In this document: positions 23,616 through 34,063 of the stretch, in pieces
Numbering within the stretch: position 1 is the first letter of the stretch
Layout: each line of letters opens with the position of its first letter
NCBI RefSeq assembly: GCF_001039355.2
Contig: NW_019773514.1
Coordinates: 1,121,863 to 1,185,862 of the forward strand
Reading direction: 5' to 3'
Source of the DNA: Lingula anatina
Lineage: Eukaryota > Brachiopoda > Lingulata > Lingulida > Lingulidae
DNA length: 64,000 nt
Made by a program: the position numbers and the translations under genes
Notes under the pieces: generated by a model
Seen by the model: the letters and a program-made list of their open reading frames with translations, nothing else
Database searches by the model: none
Told to the model about the DNA's origin: nothing

Positions 23616-24380
23616 ATGGAGTCGACAGAGAATCCAACTGCAGATGAACTCCGCACGATCCAGAATACATTGGCAGAAATAAAAAATGAGATGATACGTA
23701 AATCTGACGTTATGGAATTTCTGTCACAGCTTAAGATCGAAATAAAACAGGAACTAAAAGATGAATTTAAGAAAGAGTTGGAGCAAGATCTTAGGGCCAA
23801 GATAGCTGCTGAAACTGAAAAAGTTGACGCGTTGTGCCTAGAGACAGAATCACTGCGTGAAAAACTAACTAAACAGGCCTCTGAAATCAGAAAGTTAACT
23901 GAGAAGCTGGAAGAAAATAGTCGCCAAACAAGAGCTGCCATACAAATGGCGAACCATAATCAGCAATACTCACAAAAGAACAATATAAAATTTCTAAACT
24001 GGATTGAAAAACCCAAGGAAAACCTAAGGGCTGACCTCTGCAAGATTTTCAAGGAGAAGGTCAATGTAGATATTAACCCATCATCAATTTTAGCTATTCA
24101 TCGGATCCCAGGCACTGCCGGCGGACCGCGGCCCGTTATTGCGAAATTTGTGAATACGGAATCGAAAATAGCCGTCATCAAACACAGGCAAGCTCTAAAA
24201 AACCATTTCCTTATGTACGATCACATTACTCGCTATAATGCAGAGTTAATTAGATCACTCAAAGAGAGAGAATCGGTGCACTCTGCATGGTATTTCAACG
24301 GAAGGGTTTTTGCAGTGGATATCAAAGGGCGCCGACAGAGATTCGACCTGTTCGATAACATTGACAACAAGCTGAGATGA
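23616..24380 (+). CDS. LINE ORF1 protein, coiled coil plus RRM-like RNA-binding domain
   Basis: 254 residues, complete from ATG to TGA. Residues about 10-115 are charged with heptad-like leucines (KQELKDEFKKELEQDLRAKI), a coiled coil that in L1 ORF1p drives trimer formation. Residues about 120-250 look like the L1 ORF1p RRM and C-terminal domain: NIKFLNWIEKPKENLRADLC, then INPSSILAIHRIPG, then PRPVIAKFVNTESKIAVI. In this family the protein binds element RNA and acts as a nucleic-acid chaperone. The ORF2 start follows 394 bases downstream. The start is taken at the ATG at 23616 because the frame upstream reaches the gap. Confidence 0.85.
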   Translation: MESTENPTADELRTIQNTLAEIKNEMIRKSDVMEFLSQLKIEIKQELKDEFKKELEQDLRAKIAAETEKVDALCLETESLREKLTKQASEIRKLTEKLEENSRQTRAAIQMANHNQQYSQKNNIKFLNWIEKPKENLRADLCKIFKEKVNVDINPSSILAIHRIPGTAGGPRPVIAKFVNTESKIAVIKHRQALKNHFLMYDHITRYNAELIRSLKERESVHSAWYFNGRVFAVDIKGRRQRFDLFDNIDNKLR

Positions 24381-24689
24381 CAATTTAACGTGTTAGCTTA
24401 ATAAAGAGCGGGGACTGTAGCGTGAACTGTATATAGTTAGTAGTTCAATGACAGTTAATACGTGTGCATGTGCATGTTGTTTCTCAATGCATCTGTGTGG
24501 TAGTCATTTGACAGTGAGTGTGTGGCTGAGTGTGTGGATGTTGATAATTAGCTGTTTGGTTATACAATGCCACAATGTATTCCCTTATAGTGTGTTTTCT
24601 TTAGGTTATCCTAGACTATTAAGCGTCTTTACACATGGGTCACATTATGCTAGACCCTGGTATATCACAGTAGAATGCAGGTTTATAAT

Positions 24690-24692
24690 TAT

Positions 24693-24726
<34 letters not shown>

Positions 24727-24732
24727 ATATAC
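24690..24732. repeat. TA/GTATATG microsatellite
   Basis: An alternating TA tract with two G interruptions lies between LINE ORF1 and ORF2, in the region where many LINEs carry simple repeats. Confidence 0.8.
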
Positions 24733-24774
24733 CAGCATATGTATTTATACACTTCTTTTCACTTTTAGAGCCGT

Positions 24775-26758
24775 ATGAAGGACACGATAAACCCGATAAA
24801 GGTAGTCTCCTGTAATTGTCAAGGCCTGGGCACCCCGGAGAAGAGAAGAGATGTCCTAAATTTTTATAGAACTAAAAACTACCATATTTTGTGTTTGCAA
24901 GACACGCATTTTAGCACAGAAGATGAGAAACGAGCAGTTTTAGAATGGGGTTACAAGGGTTACTTTAACTCCTTTTCTACAAATGCCCGAGGGGTGGCCA
25001 TTCTAATTAATAATAACTTCGAGTTTGAATTTTTTAAAGAACAAAAAACAAATGATGGCAATCTCTTAGCGTTGGATATTGGTATAAACAAAGTCCGATT
25101 TACTTTAATTAACATATATGGTCCTAATAGAGATAGCCCTGATTTCTACGAACAAATACGACAAACTATTGTCGATTTTAATAATGAAAACTTTATCATC
25201 TGTGGAGATTTTAATCTCGTTTTAGACCCGGTGCTAGATTCAAGCAATTACCGTCATGTAAATAACCCCAGAGCAAGGAAGAAAGTAATTGAAATAATGA
25301 ATGATCTTGATATAATTGACTTTTTCAGAGTATTGTATCCAGGAGAAAGAAGGTTTACGTGGAGAAGAAGGAATCCGTTGAGGCAAGCTAGGCTCGATTT
25401 TTTCTTGATTGCCGATAACCTACAAAATTCTGTAAACAACATTTCTATAAATGCAGGTTACCGTTCTGACCACTCATCAATAATACTAGAACTAAAATTA
25501 AATAAATTCATCAAAGGCAGGGGGACTTGGATCTTTAATAATACTCTCTTAAATGACGTGGAATATGTAACTAAAATTAAGGAAACGATATTAAAAGTTA
25601 AGAGACAGTATACAATCCCCGTATATAATTTGGAACATATAGAGGACATTCCGAACGAGTCTATTACCTTCATAATTGATGACTCGCTATTTTTTGAAAC
25701 TCTTTTAATGGAAATTAGAGGCGCGACTATATCATATTCCTCTTACAGAAATAAGCAATCCTGTAAACTCGAAAATGATTTGGAAAACTCAATAAATGAA
25801 CTAGAAACTAATCCTCAATTCCAAGACATTTCAGATCTATTGGAAGCAAAAAAGACAGAATTGAAAAACATAAGACAGAAGAAACTAAAAGGTATCCTTT
25901 TGCGAGCAAAAGCAAGGTGGGTGGAAGAAGGTGAGAAGCCGACAAAATACTTCTGTTTTCTAGAATCTAGACATTACGTGAACAAAACTATACAAAATCT
26001 AGAACTGCAAGACGGTACTGTTATTTTTGATCAAAAGGAAATACTTAATGAAGCTAAATTATTTTATGAGCGTCTGTATTCCTCAAAAAAAGAATTTGTA
26101 GAAAAAACTGATCTTCGAGTCCTTCTTGACCAATTTAACGTGCCTAAATTAAATGATACCGAAAAAGAACTGCTACAGGGAGAAATCTCCAAGACAGAAC
26201 TTCTTACAGTCCTAAAGAAAATGAAGAATAACAAATCTCCGGGTTCCGACGGTTTTACAACTGAGTTTTACAAATTTTTTTGGTCAGATTTGAAAGAATT
26301 TATGGTCAGAACGGTAAATGAAGTATTTCGTAAAGAAAGGTTACCAACTAGCCAGAAACTCGGCATTATTACTTGTATCCCGAAAGGGGACAAGAATAGA
26401 AAATTTTTACAAAATTGGCGACCTATAACATTATTAAATGTATTTTATAAACTAATATCCGGATGTATAGCTGAACGAATGAAAACTGTATTAGACAAAC
26501 TAATTTCCCCTTCTCAATCTGGGTTTTTAGCTGGCCGCTATATAGGAGAAAACACACGGTTGATATATGACCTAATGCACATCACAGAAAAACGAAATAT
26601 TCCAGGCTTGCTTGTTTTGATTGATTTTGAAAAGGCTTTCGATTCGGTTGACTGGGATTTTATAATTAATGTACTGGATTTCTTTAATTTTGGTGACGCA
26701 ATTAAAAAATGGTTTGGGATATTAAATTTTGACTGCAGCGCCTCCATTAGTCAGTGCG
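24775..26758 (+). CDS. LINE ORF2 protein, endonuclease-reverse transcriptase, 3'-truncated at the N
   Basis: About 660 residues from ATG to the gap without a stop. The N-terminal ~240 residues are an APE-type endonuclease: CNCQGLG, LQDTHF (the glutamate of the usual QETH is Asp here), NIYGPN, IICGDFN and YRSDHS. The reverse transcriptase starts at about residue 480: NNKSPGSDGFTTEFYKFFW, LGIITCIPKGD, NWRPITLLNVFYKLIS, SGFLAGRYIGENTRLIYD and palm motif A LIDFEKAFDSVDW. Motifs B and C are lost past 26758. This protein nicks the target and primes reverse transcription. The ending FDCSASISQC fits the family, so the break is technical and not a premature stop. Confidence 0.88.
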
Positions 26759-26970
26759 NGTAAACGACGCCTTAAAATGTCCACAGGATACATGTGTATC
26801 ACAGGTAAAAGACACCAAAATGTTTTAAATGCAATGAGCAAAACAGAAGGGGAATAATAATAGATAAAGATGTAAATTAACTTTCCTTTAAATTCATTAA
26901 CTTTTCTTGTTCACCATCTTAATTTCTTTCATCATAAATTCAAACTCACTGTTCAGGGGAGTGATCATAC

Positions 26971-27126
26971 CCCCAAAGATCATTGTTACTAGGTCACTGA
27001 GGATCACGTGAACAGGTAGGTTGTTTTCCAACATGGCGTCAAGAACTTGGCCGCCAGATGGTGGTCTTATTCCACTTTTTCTTCTGTCAACAGCTGTCTT
27101 CACAGCGGAGAAGATGTATTTCTTTG
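26971..27126 (-). CDS. CYP20A1: CYP20A1 coding exon 7 (up to I-helix start)
   Basis: 156 bases encoding KKYIFSAVKTAVDRRKSG, GGQVLDAMLENNLPVHVILS and DLVTMIFG. Ends at donor g|gtatga. The next exon, carrying the I helix, is not found before the N at 26759. Confidence 0.8.
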
Positions 27127-30015
27127 CTGGAAGGGAAAAATTGGAATCCAGTGACATGCGTTAAACAAATTTTGAAATCACTTTAGAAAACTTATTTGAG
27201 GACAAGTAATACTGAGAACTTTTGCTGATGCTTTTACAAAATTATTGGCAGGAACTATTGTCGCAAAATATCAAATTTACTACACCATCAGCTTTCAATC
27301 GCTCGGAAGCTGATAGTAAGTGCAAATATTGAGCTGAAAGGGATGTCGGAATTTGAAAAACAATTCTTTAAAGCGTACGCGTGGGTTACGGACTTTTTAA
27401 TTTTCCCAGATTGTTACGGAGTTTTGGCAATTAAGTGTCAGGAGACAAAAATCATAAGATGACTTAAGTCGGAAAAAACTACCGTCATGTATGACTTTTC
27501 ACGGGAAAACCCTATAGTAGGCCTACCCCACGTTAAGTATATAAAAACTAATTTAGTATTGGGCATATACATCAAATACTGCATTAAGATGGCCAGTTTG
27601 ATACAGAGTCAATATTCTCTTGTATTAAGCCTAAAGTAATAAGCTCTAATTCACTGGGTGGCGTAGTATACTGCACATACACTGTGCCAGTATGTACCGT
27701 TCTCAAACTCCACACTGCTGCCTCGCTGTGAGTCCAGAAGACGGTCCGTCAAGTCTTTGTCCGCCTGGGAAAAAATATGGACGCCAGTTAAGATAAGAAC
27801 AGGTTAAACATCTATCAATTTATTATATAGCTTTTCTTTTTTTGCCGTGACAAAATCACAACTACGATCTCACGAAACTTTAAAACTGTCTCATTTAATT
27901 TTAACCGGCGGAGCAACTCTAAACTCTACTGCTGTATGATAAACGAAGTGCTCTCGACGGGCTATCTCCGTAAGCATAAATAATTTACCGTTTTTAAGGC
28001 CCTGACTAGTTCCTTCAGGTGTTGTTCATCTTGAAAGAAATCAGCCCCAATCGCGTTCTCAGCGGCAATCTTCACGATAATTTCCTGGCCTTCCTCACTG
28101 CAGTCGATGTGTTGACCTGGGGGGTAGCCGGCCCAGCGCTCTATCAGCTCTTCACAATGCTGAATAGAATAGAATAGAAAAGCTCAATGGAATGGAATGG
28201 GATGGAACGGAATGGAACAGAACGGAACGGAATGGAATGAAATAGTTGTTCTTTTCCCCCTTCTTTGCGTCTTGGTTCAGCCAGTTAGAAATAAAATGCG
28301 CAGTCTTATTTTCATCTTTTTTTAAGATTAAGCTCCAAGGGGACAATGAAATTAAAACGAATTTCATATTTGCGCATCATATTACTCAAGGCATCATTTA
28401 AGACCAATTTTGCCCAAATAAAATGAAAATAAAATAAAATCAGCTGTTGTGCTTTGAACGCGAACATGGCAGACACATAATGTGAGGATACTTACCTATT
28501 CAGACTTCAGTGCCAAATTATACAAACAAAAAAAAACATATTAGCTGTGCAGTGTTATTAACACTTAAAAAATATAAGTTTCGACTTAGCATCGCTTTCA
28601 ACAAATAAAAAATCCTTGCGCATTTATGAAATCCAGACATGGAATGCGCATTGATGAGCAAACCTGCGTCCTTTATCATTCACTGCTGTCTTCACTAGCA
28701 CAATATGAAGACATTTCTGGACCCCGACACAATCATGACGAGATTTGTTATTATGTCCACCAGTTGAAACTCCTTGGTTCACCACATCACGCACTTGTAG
28801 TACTTATTGTTACGATTAAATAGACCTTTGAACGGTGTTGGTAACTGTTCAGGTGAGGGAGATATGTTTGAAATCAATATTTTAGCCCCCCCCCTAAAAA
28901 AAAATGTATCTTGATGTGGCAGTATCATCCTATATCAAGCCAATGCTTCTCTCCGTTCTCACCCAAATACAGAGGTGCTCATCAATGCGCACATGCTGAA
29001 GTGTCCAAAAATAAAATTGATTGAATTCAAAGTTGTATTCAATTTTTAAACATATATGTGTATAGAACAAAAATCCACGGCTGTATCAATTTAAATTCAA
29101 ATTTTAATTTTCACCATGTCTTTTACATTACGCAAAGAGCTCTAAATGGTAACGTATGTTCCAAAAACGTACAGTAACGTATGTTCTGGGTCATTCAATT
29201 TTAATTTTTATACCGCGTTCGGGTATATTTTGTAGTGATTCAGTCATGGTAAATTATACAAGACGTAAAGATGTTTTTATACAGGAGATTGTTATAGTTT
29301 TTACAACGTTATACTTGTAGGAGATAAACCAAAGAACAAAACCAGTGATGATTGAATTTTCAAAGTGAGTGAAACGTTTCACGGTTGGACGTTTTGCCTT
29401 TGTGACAGTAACGTATGTTCCTTTTTGGGGTTAGACGATGGATTATTTTTTATCATTTATGGTTCCAGGAGATTGGAACTTTGATACAAACTTCTTCATG
29501 TGGGATCCTAAAATTATCAAACATAGTTTGCAATCTATGCACTAAATATTTTTAAGAGCATGCCTGTGACCTCAATTGCACCTCTATATTGGGTTTGGCT
29601 GATTAGTCCGGGCGAGGCCTTGTGAACCAAGAGGGGCCCTCGACGGGTTCAGCCCTCCGAAGGACCAATCCACCGGTCTCACGTTGTCTTCACTAACACA
29701 ATTGTGAGATTTCTGTGGAGTCCGTCACAATGATGGTTGAGACAGCGTCATAAACGAGACACCTCAGCCTGTGGCATATTTCCCTTGTTGACAGGGATTG
29801 TTCACTTGAACTGTCTTTAGTGTGAAGACAATTAGTGTTGAGTGAAGGGGTGGGGGGTGGGGGGAAGGAGAGAGTATATGAATAATTAAAGTGAAATAGA
29901 TTTAGCCAAAACATTGGTAAAATAAAATCAAAAACAATAATTCAATCATAACCGGAAACATACCGGTATTTTGTATTATTTCACCTAACCTAGTCTGGAC
30001 TATACGAGGTGTGGT

Positions 30016-30049
<34 letters not shown>

Positions 30050-31907
30050 AAGAGAGATCACCTGTTGTACAGTTGGCAGGAAGTCCATCACGATGGCATG
30101 GCTGTAGCATTTGTCGTAAATTCTTCTCCTTCGCCTCCCCTCCTCGCCGTTGGTGAACTGAACGCTCTGCGGCTCAAGAATTGCCTCAGCGGATTTCAGA
30201 AATAAATCTACGATGATGAAAGTAACTTGGTAAAATTATTTATCTCATTTAATACACTTGATTTCTTTTCAAAAATATCAGGTTTGGCGATAAATAAGAG
30301 TAAGACTAAACTAATTTGGATTGGCGCAAAAAAGTTTAGCAAGGAGGTGTTTCACCATGTAAGATGGAAGATGAATTGGGTTTATGACAATTTTAATTTG
30401 TTAGGTATTGAATTTACATTGAATTTGCAGGATATGATAAAAACTAATTTTGAACAATACATCGTAAAAATTAAAAGAATGTTGCAACAATGGGAAAGGA
30501 GACCTTTGACGCCCATTGGCAAAATCACTGTACTGAAAACCCTGGTTGTACCCATGTTAAACCACCTATTCATTTCCCTTCCCAATCCAGATGAAACATA
30601 CATGAAATTACTAAACACAATGTTCTTTCAATTTATATGGGGCAAAAAGACGGAAAAAATGAAAAGGAGTGTAATAACTGGTAATTATGAACAAGGTGGT
30701 CTTAAGATGCTAGATTTATTTGACTTTATTGCTTCTCTTAAATGTACTTGGATTAGAAGAATTTATCAGACAGACAACATATATGCTCCACTTCTCCAAG
30801 CTATTTTTGATCGAGATGTAATAAGTTATATATTTACTTTTGGGAATGCGTATCTAGACAAGCTTATTAAGAATTGTAGTAACTGTTTTTGGAAAGATGT
30901 TCTGGTTTCCTGGAAATTAGTGTTAACACGCTTACTAGAAAGAAAAAGTATAATATATGTGGAGCCGATTTGGTATAATGATAATTTTAAGATTGGGGGC
31001 AAGCCTGTGTTTATAAGAAAATGGTTTAACAAAGGCGTCAAAATTGTTAGCGATTTTCTTGAAAATAACAGAATTTTAACAAAGGAAGAATTTGAACAAA
31101 AATTTAGCCTACAAAACTGTTGTGCGCTTACATTTTATGGTATTCGAAATTCTATTAAGCACAGGCTTATGAATAAAACGCATAACGATGTTCTTGAGAT
31201 CACCTCTCACCCTTTTTTGCCTCAAGCAATAGAGCTTCTTATCAAACATAGTAAAGGCTGTAGAGACTTTTATCAAACTCTCTACAAGCCAGCTACACGA
31301 ATGACAAATGAAAAAAAATGGAACGCAAAGTCAAATTTTGATGTACATTGGAAAGATGTCTATAAGAACTGTTTCGAAACAACAAAGAACACCAAACTGC
31401 AGTGGTTCCAATACCGCATAATACATAGGCTCCTGCCTGTTAAATCATATTTAAAAACTGTTCTCTCTGTGGTGTTGCAAGGGAAGACATTTCGCATACT
31501 TTCTTCCAATGCGCGTATAGTAAAAAAATTTGGGAAGAACTGAAAGCTTACATCTTTAACAGAACGAATAAAAACATTACCTTTAATGAAAAATGCATCC
31601 TTTTCGGCTATCCAACAAACCCAAACAGCCCAATTAATTTTGTTATTCTTTGTACGAAATTTTATATTTACAAAAGTTTCAAAAAGAAAGAATGTATGCA
31701 TCTTTCTTCACTCATAAATTGCATAAAGGATCAATTTATAATAGAAAAATTCAATGCATTAAAAAAGCTAAATTTAACAAACTTTGAAAAAAAATGGGAA
31801 AATTGGTCAGACATGTTTGAATTTAATTAGCTTCAGCAAAATAATATTTTGCACTTTTTGCTTAATAATATGTTGTAGTTATGGATGAATACATTGTGGT
31901 ATCGATC

Positions 31908-31951
<44 letters not shown>

Positions 31952-33640
31952 ACCTATTGTTCATGAGATTATAAACTTGTATTCGTGTGTGTAAGAGAGA
32001 GAGTGAGTGTGCAGTGTGCATTTACCATACTTGGGTATATGTACTTTCTTATACTGAAATTTTTCAACAAAAAAAAAAAAATTATTTATCTCATTCCCCT
32101 TCATAACAATTGAAGTGTATAACAACACCGTTTATGTATTGTATGTTTTGAATATTAAATTTCCAGGATAAATAAATTTAAGGTCACATAAAGATTTTAC
32201 GTTACGTTTTTGCGTGTCTTCACAACAATGTCCCTCACTTTTGTGCTTCACGTTATTTGGCGGGCTGTAGATTTTATTGACTTGCAGGTGTAATTTTTAT
32301 GTTTAAGAAATCCCATTCTTTAACATAACCTAAAGAAGAAATCGTTATAGTTACCAGGTCTATCGAACAAGTTGCCATGCTGTTTCAGCAGCTCTGGTGA
32401 GGCTACGCTCACCACAAACTGTTCTCCGTACCAAAACTTGGCGACGGGGCCGAATTCCTGATGAAGCCACACAAGAAACTCCTGCATACTTCTATGTGCC
32501 TTGACATCGTCCAAGTTTCCTTGTCTGGGGAAGAAAACTACACTTTATTATTTGGCTTTATTTAAAATATATATTACATGCAGTGTATTGTATTTTCTTG
32601 GTGTTGCCCCATAATGAAGACAGCGGAGAGCAGTAAGAAATCACATTGGGTTTCATGAACATCGTAAGTACAAAGTGGGCAGAGCGCAGTGAGAAAACGC
32701 TTTTATTACTTTTTTTTTTAATTTATACACCCCCATTCATTAAATAATAAAATGAATCTAAATATCTTTTTTTATAAAAAATAATGCATGCTTTAAATGC
32801 TAGAACATTTTCAAATAGCTACGCATATATTGTATCCATCAGTCTAAATAGCTGGTAGAATAGCTGGTAAAATACTTCTTCACCAAAAAGATATGAGGCG
32901 ATAAAAAAACTGGTGAGACACGGAAAAAATAATAGCACCCTCTTTACAGGTTATAATATTCACATTATAGTAGCCTGGTCTAATAATTCCCGTACAATGT
33001 AACAAACATGAAGGTACGTATCACCTACTTTGGATGTTTTGGTTTTAGTCCTGGAATCTTCTCTGAGCCTTGGACCGTACTAGTTTGCCGAGACTGAAAT
33101 ATTTATAATATAAGTAATGCACAGTACATGACGTGGGCCTAAACAGCTAGGACTCGAGCTTGATCGCCGCACGCAACTTGAAAGTTACGTGAAGCTAAAT
33201 GACATGGTCTAACCTCATCTTATTTGTTTGCATTTTTAGCATGAGCTACATCTAATAAACTGAATAAACCAAGAGACTCGGGAATTATAACTCGATCATG
33301 ATAGCTAACAAGGACGATACTCGCCATAAAAAGGCATTCATTCTCCTGGTCGTGGAGGTCTTTCGTTCATTTCCAAGCAGGTTATATTCAGCCTAACCCA
33401 GTGAAATGTATGTCTTATCTTACATGATGTTGTTCTGTTTATATATGATAAATAACAGCCTCCACCGTTCACCAGTGCACAGGTGATATGTGCATATAGG
33501 TTAAACCCGCATTATGGCGCATAGGGATCATCTATGAATACCGGTATCCGGCATATACATGTATCCCTTGTAACTCTACATAGTGCATATTTGTTCCGAG
33601 TGATTAGCAGAAAGTTGGCACCTATAGTACATTTTAGTGA

Positions 33641-33718
<78 letters not shown>

Positions 33719-34063
33719 GGGGGGTTACTTGCTGACATGGAAGACCCACGTGTACAGCTGCGGCACGTGAGGGGGGGTACGTTACGGTAACCACACCTTT
33801 TGAGGAATAATCTACCCATCAAGCAAACACTGTGACCAATATATATATATGTGTACCAGCATATTGGGAATGAAGATGATATCTCTGGCCCGGGACGTGT
33901 CCAAAGCTCCACTCACACTCACAGGAATATGCAGGCACATATGTATAGGACGAGCATGGGTTAAAGCAATATTCCCTACCTTGTAATTCGACCAGTAGAG
34001 CGAGACTAAAGCCAACAGAATCACCACGAGCCCTGCAATGATAGTGAACGTGTAGTCTGTCAT
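26971..34063 (-). CDS. CYP20A1: Cytochrome P450 20A1, partial (N-terminal seven coding exons)
   Basis: Seven minus-strand exons join in phase: 33980-34063, 33029-33093, 32355-32524, 30062-30207, 27989-28159, 27698-27764 and 26971-27126. They give 286 residues. The order matches CYP20A1: a short lumenal start, a membrane anchor (residues about 8-25, IIAGLVVILLALVSLYW), KIPGLKPKHPKQGNLDDV, EFLVWLHQEFGPVAKFWYG, VSVASPELLKQHGNLFDRP, a basic GEEGRRRRRIYDKC C-helix region, and a helical middle reaching MIFGG at the start of the I helix. The K-helix ExxR, the meander and the heme-cysteine region are missing; the contig ends at the N at 26759, about 210 bases past the last exon. The human protein is about 460 residues, so some 60% is seen. 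CYP20A1 is an ER-anchored P450 regarded as an orphan without an accepted substrate. Confidence 0.88.
27698..27764 (-). CDS. CYP20A1: CYP20A1 coding exon 6
   Basis: 22 codons plus one base, ADKDLTDRLLDSQRGSSVEF-EN. The acceptor is preceded by a T/C tract; donor g|gtacat. The segment is the least conserved, and its assignment rests on phase and position. Confidence 0.7.
27989..28159 (-). CDS. CYP20A1: CYP20A1 coding exon 5
   Basis: 57 codons, phase 0 at both ends, beginning HCEELIERWAGYPPGQHI, which fits the family segment SEELLDKW. The acceptor tract is made of ATTCC-type pentamer repeats (28160-28255). Confidence 0.82.
28160..28260. repeat. GGAAT-type pentamer microsatellite
   Basis: Imperfect gaata/ggaat/ggaac pentamers lie directly upstream (in gene sense) of CYP20A1 exon 5, so the minus-strand ATTCC repeat supplies the pyrimidine-containing region of that acceptor. 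Confidence 0.8.
30014..30058. repeat. GA microsatellite at CYP20A1 exon 4 donor
   Basis: An almost pure GA run on the plus strand (CT in gene sense) starts a few bases after the splice donor of exon 4. Confidence 0.85.
30062..30207 (-). CDS. CYP20A1: CYP20A1 coding exon 4
   Basis: 146 bases between an acceptor (atcgtag) and a donor (cag|gtgatc). It encodes LFLKSAEAILEPQSVQFTNG, then EEGRRRRRIYDKCYSH and DFLPTVQQ. A CT-rich microsatellite starts within a few bases after the donor. The LINE insertion in intron 3 begins only 43 bases upstream of this exon's acceptor. Confidence 0.82.
30250..31830 (+). pseudogene. LINE ORF2 C-terminal part, frameshifted
   Basis: Open from the truncation point in one frame: FFSKISGLAINKSKTKLIWI, LGIEFTLNLQDM, GKITVLKTLVVPMLNHLF and QFIWGKK, the typical region after the RT core. 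Near 31466 the frame shifts by one base; the correct continuation reads CGVAREDISHTFFQCAYSKK, a CCHC-like terminal motif, and ends at the TAG at 31828-31830 after WENWSDMFEFN. The frameshift and missing N-terminus make it non-functional. Confidence 0.85.
30250..32077 (+). mobile_element. 5'-truncated L1/Tx1-like LINE with poly-A and 18-bp TSD, in CYP20A1 intron 3
   Basis: The insert starts inside ORF2, just after the expected motif C, and ends in an A run (32069-32080). The 18-base word aaaattatttatctcatt occurs immediately before it (30232-30249) and immediately after (32078-32095), the mark of target-primed reverse transcription. The 5' truncation is typical for LINEs. It is antisense to the host gene. 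An ATT microsatellite at 31912-31951 lies in its 3' UTR. It belongs to the same general family as the element at 23588 but is an independent copy. Confidence 0.88.
32355..32524 (-). CDS. CYP20A1: CYP20A1 coding exon 3
   Basis: 170 bases. It encodes QGNLDDVKAHRSMQEFLVWL through KQHGNLFDRP, the helix A and beta-1 region, closely following the vertebrate family pattern (EFL..LH..(F/Y)GPV..FW(Y/F)G). An alternative AG five bases downstream would break the phase, so the cccag acceptor was chosen. Confidence 0.88.
33029..33093 (-). CDS. CYP20A1: CYP20A1 coding exon 2 (proline-rich hinge)
   Basis: The acceptor tttcag is followed by 21 codons plus two bases. The segment SEKIPGLKPKHP is the hinge after the anchor. 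Donor aaa|gtaggt; the split Lys codon is completed by the first base of the next exon. Confidence 0.8.
33642..33715. repeat. Compound GT/GA microsatellite
   Basis: A (GT)n run at 33642-33684 passes directly into a (GA)n run at 33685-33715, within intron 1 of CYP20A1. Confidence 0.9.
33980..34063 (-). CDS. CYP20A1: CYP20A1 coding exon 1 (membrane anchor)
   Basis: Start codon at 34061-34063, 28 codons, donor aag|gtaggg. It encodes MTDYTFT followed by a hydrophobic helix and WSNYK. The exon ends in phase 0. Confidence 0.85.

Larger units (their letters stand above)
23588..26758 (+). mobile_element. L1/Tx1-like LINE, 5' part (ORF1 and most of ORF2), bounded by Ns
   Basis: A two-ORF non-LTR retrotransposon whose visible part runs exactly from the N at 23587 to the N at 26759, so it is one contig placed between gaps. 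ORF1 (23616-24380) and ORF2 (24775-26758) are both intact as far as they go, which suggests a recent copy. The RT motif C region and the 3' end are missing. A TA microsatellite sits in the inter-ORF region. Because both ends are gaps, its true genomic position is uncertain. The copy at 30250-32077 covers the complementary 3' part but carries its own target-site duplication, so it is a separate insertion. Confidence 0.85.

Noticed and set aside
23616-32077. A single 8-kb LINE interrupted by CYP20A1 exons
   Set aside because: The right part has its own 18-bp target-site duplication and typical 5' truncation, and the left part ends at an N. Two separate copies explain the data.
33534-33912. Open frames with Cys-Val, Thr-His or Glu-Arg runs around GT/GA tracts (also near 37.3, 51.4, 55.7, 56.8 and 61.9 kb)
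   Set aside because: They are translations of dinucleotide microsatellites.
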